From the NCBI GenBank assembly GCA_011046055.1, contig DSBN01000232.1:1-5033 (forward strand): a DNA stretch of 5,033 bases, in the 5' to 3' direction. Source of the DNA: Sediminispirochaeta sp. GTDB lineage: Bacteria > Spirochaetota > Spirochaetia > DSM-16054 > Sediminispirochaetaceae. Below the pieces are notes generated by a model. It had not been told where the DNA came from, did no database searches, and worked only from the letters and a program-made list of their open reading frames with translations. Both the position numbers and the translations under genes were made by a program. The stretch's first letter is position 1, and every line of letters starts with the position of its first letter. This document shows positions 3,511 to 5,033 of the stretch, piece after piece.

Positions 3511-5033
3511 GACGCTTCTCCCTTGTTTTTTTCAATTCTGACCCTGGCATCCACCACGGTGATGTGCTCGCCGTTGCCCAGCAGGGGGTTGAAATCCAGC
3601 TCGGCGATCTCCGGGGCGGCCTCCAGCAGAGCCGACAAGCGAGTGAGGATCTCGGCGAAGTACTCCTCGTCGATTCCTTCTTGGCCTCGGGCGCCCTGGA
3701 GCATTTTGTAGCCCTGCAGGCCTCTGATCATTGCCAAAGCTTCCCCCTTGGAGAGGGGTGTCAGCCCGCTCCGCACGTCTCCCAGGACTTCGACGAAGAT
3801 GCCTCCGAGTCCGCAGAGGATCAGATGACCGTAACCCTCCTCGGCTTTGGCACCGGCGAAGAGCTCCATTCCCGAGAGCATCGGTTGGAGCAGTACCGCT
3901 TCGGCGTCGGGGATAGCCATCAGTCGTTCAAACTCACGGCGAACGCTTTTTTCATCGGCTACTCCGATGGCCACCCCTCCGACGTCGGATTTATGAACCG
4001 GCCCGATCACCTTCATGACCAGCGGATAGCTCAACTCCTCCGCGGCCTGCACCGCCTCGTCGGAGCTGCCCGCCCGGCGTTCGGCGCTGCGGGGAATGCC
4101 GGCGGCGTCCAGCAGCTGCCGGACCTCCTCCGGGGAGATGTACCCGTCATTTGCCTCCTCGACGATCCGCCTGATCGTCTCTTCGTCAAGCTTCAACCGT
4201 GCCGTCTCCGGGGCGACGGAGCCGGTGGAGGAGCGGTAGATCCGGGTCAAAGCCCTTCCCAGTTCCACCTCGTCGGGAAAGTTGATGTTGCCCTTGTCAA
4301 TAAAGCTCTGGATTTCGTCCTTGACGTTGATGATCGAGGGTAGTACGGGGTAGATCGGCTTTTTGCAGCTGCGCATCTTTTCATGGAGCACCTCGTAGAC
4401 ATCATAGACCGGGAACAGGCCGGGGCTGCCGAAAATGACTACCATCGCGTCGATCTGGTCGAACTTGTGCTCGCAGTAGTCGATGATCTTGCCCAGCTGT
4501 TCCGCCGTGCCGGTGGCCAGAAAGTCGATGGGGTTGGCGGTTGAGCTGCCTGGAAAGAGCTCTTTTTTCAAAGCTTCCGCCTCGGGTCCTTCGATGGGGG
4601 GCACTTCCAGCCCGCCGTGACTCAGCGTATCGGTGAGCATCACCGCCGGGCCTCCGGCGTGGGTGATAATGGCTACCCGCGGTCCCGGCAGGGGCGGGTG
4701 GAGAAAGGCGGCGGCGGTGGTAGTCAGCTCCTCCCTGCCGTAGCAGCGGACAATCCCAGCCTTGCGGAACAGGGCGTCCACTGCGGTGTCCGATCCGGCC
4801 AGGGCGCCGGTATGGGAGCTGGCGGCGCGGCTTCCGGCGCTGGAAGAGCCCGCTTTGACCGCCGCAATACGGCAGCCCTTGTCAATCAGTGAGCGGGCGT
4901 GGCGGAGAAGTTTCCGCGGTTTGTTGATGCTTTCTATGTACAGGAGCTTGACCGAGGAGCTGGTCTCGGGGTCGTAGGTTTCGTCCAGGTACTCCAGGAC
5001 CTCCTCGACGCCGATCTGCGCGCTGTTGCCCAC
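3507..5033 (-). CDS. Acetate/acyl-CoA ligase (ADP-forming), single-chain, N-terminus outside window
   Basis: The visible 508 codons are the C-terminal part of an NDP-forming acyl-CoA synthetase, which converts acyl-CoA, ADP and phosphate to acid, CoA and ATP (reversible). Full-length members are around 700 residues, so the N-terminal CoA-binding Rossmann domain, roughly 180-200 residues, lies beyond base 5033. The GTG at the edge is an internal valine (VGNSAQIG matches the family's S-x-GN motif). A ligase-CoA domain spans about 1-270, with SHTGALAGSD holding His74, the expected phosphorylated histidine, and THAGGPAVM at 124-132. An ATP-grasp domain follows from about 283, with Lys341 in VMKVIGP, HKSDVGGV (His347, the second phosphoryl-relay histidine), GGIFVEVLGDVRSG at 410-423, ELDFNPLL at 478-485 and VDARV near the end. 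Alpha and beta parts are thus fused in alpha-beta order. It overlaps the aminotransferase by ATGA. The promoter lies outside the window. Confidence 0.92.
   Translation of the reverse strand: MGNSAQIGVEEVLEYLDETYDPETSSSVKLLYIESINKPRKLLRHARSLIDKGCRIAAVKAGSSSAGSRAASSHTGALAGSDTAVDALFRKAGIVRCYGREELTTTAAAFLHPPLPGPRVAIITHAGGPAVMLTDTLSHGGLEVPPIEGPEAEALKKELFPGSSTANPIDFLATGTAEQLGKIIDYCEHKFDQIDAMVVIFGSPGLFPVYDVYEVLHEKMRSCKKPIYPVLPSIINVKDEIQSFIDKGNINFPDEVELGRALTRIYRSSTGSVAPETARLKLDEETIRRIVEEANDGYISPEEVRQLLDAAGIPRSAERRAGSSDEAVQAAEELSYPLVMKVIGPVHKSDVGGVAIGVADEKSVRREFERLMAIPDAEAVLLQPMLSGMELFAGAKAEEGYGHLILCGLGGIFVEVLGDVRSGLTPLSKGEALAMIRGLQGYKMLQGARGQEGIDEEYFAEILTRLSALLEAAPEIAELDFNPLLGNGEHITVVDARVRIEKNKGEAS

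Noticed and set aside
3013..4343. Long plus-strand ORFs opposite the aminotransferase and synthetase genes.
   Set aside because: They are antisense shadows of two genes with intact catalytic motifs; the products are low-complexity and match nothing.

Overview
The window holds seven genes on both strands and reads as compact, moderately GC-rich bacterial chromosome. No tRNA, rRNA, CRISPR array, insertion sequence or phage gene is visible. The taxon cannot be fixed from sequence alone. Combining an ADP-forming acyl-CoA synthetase with an aminotransferase suits an anaerobic, amino-acid- or peptide-fermenting bacterium; Spirochaetota is a low-confidence guess.

Layout. (1) Positions 2-927, plus strand: the last 58 codons of a probable MFS transporter, joined by a TAGTG stop/start overlap to a GntR/HutC-type regulator with a UTRA ligand domain. 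(2) Positions 924-1178, minus strand: an 84-residue protein with an N-terminal ribbon-helix-helix DNA-binding domain and a C-terminal Cys/His cluster that probably binds metal. It converges on the GntR gene, and the two stop codons share TTAA. (3) Positions 1179-1343: the only real intergenic gap, 165 bp and AT-rich, lying between divergent genes. It carries a good minus-strand promoter, a weaker plus-strand promoter, two 7-bp palindromes spaced by exactly 10 bp across the predicted minus-strand start site, and an inverted repeat covering both -35 regions. (4) Positions 1344-2042, plus strand: RNase PH (rph), with its catalytic residues present but the usual N-terminal R-x-DGR segment missing. 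(5) Positions 2042-2191, plus strand: a 49-codon ORF joined to rph by TGATG. (6) Positions 2188-5033, minus strand: a two-gene operon in which a 3'-complete but 5'-cut ADP-forming acyl-CoA synthetase precedes a fold-type I aminotransferase, with an ATGA overlap.

How the genes work together. The transporter and GntR protein probably form an uptake unit with its own ligand-sensing repressor. The ribbon-helix-helix protein probably represses its own promoter through the phased repeats and may also affect rph. The synthetase and aminotransferase fit a route from amino acid to 2-oxo acid to acyl-CoA to acid plus ATP; the intervening oxidoreductase is not in the window. Apart from the divergent promoter region, every junction overlaps by 1-4 nt and no convincing intrinsic terminator is visible. 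The most unusual points are the phased operator-like repeats, the metal-site ribbon-helix-helix protein, the shortened RNase PH and the small ORF behind it.
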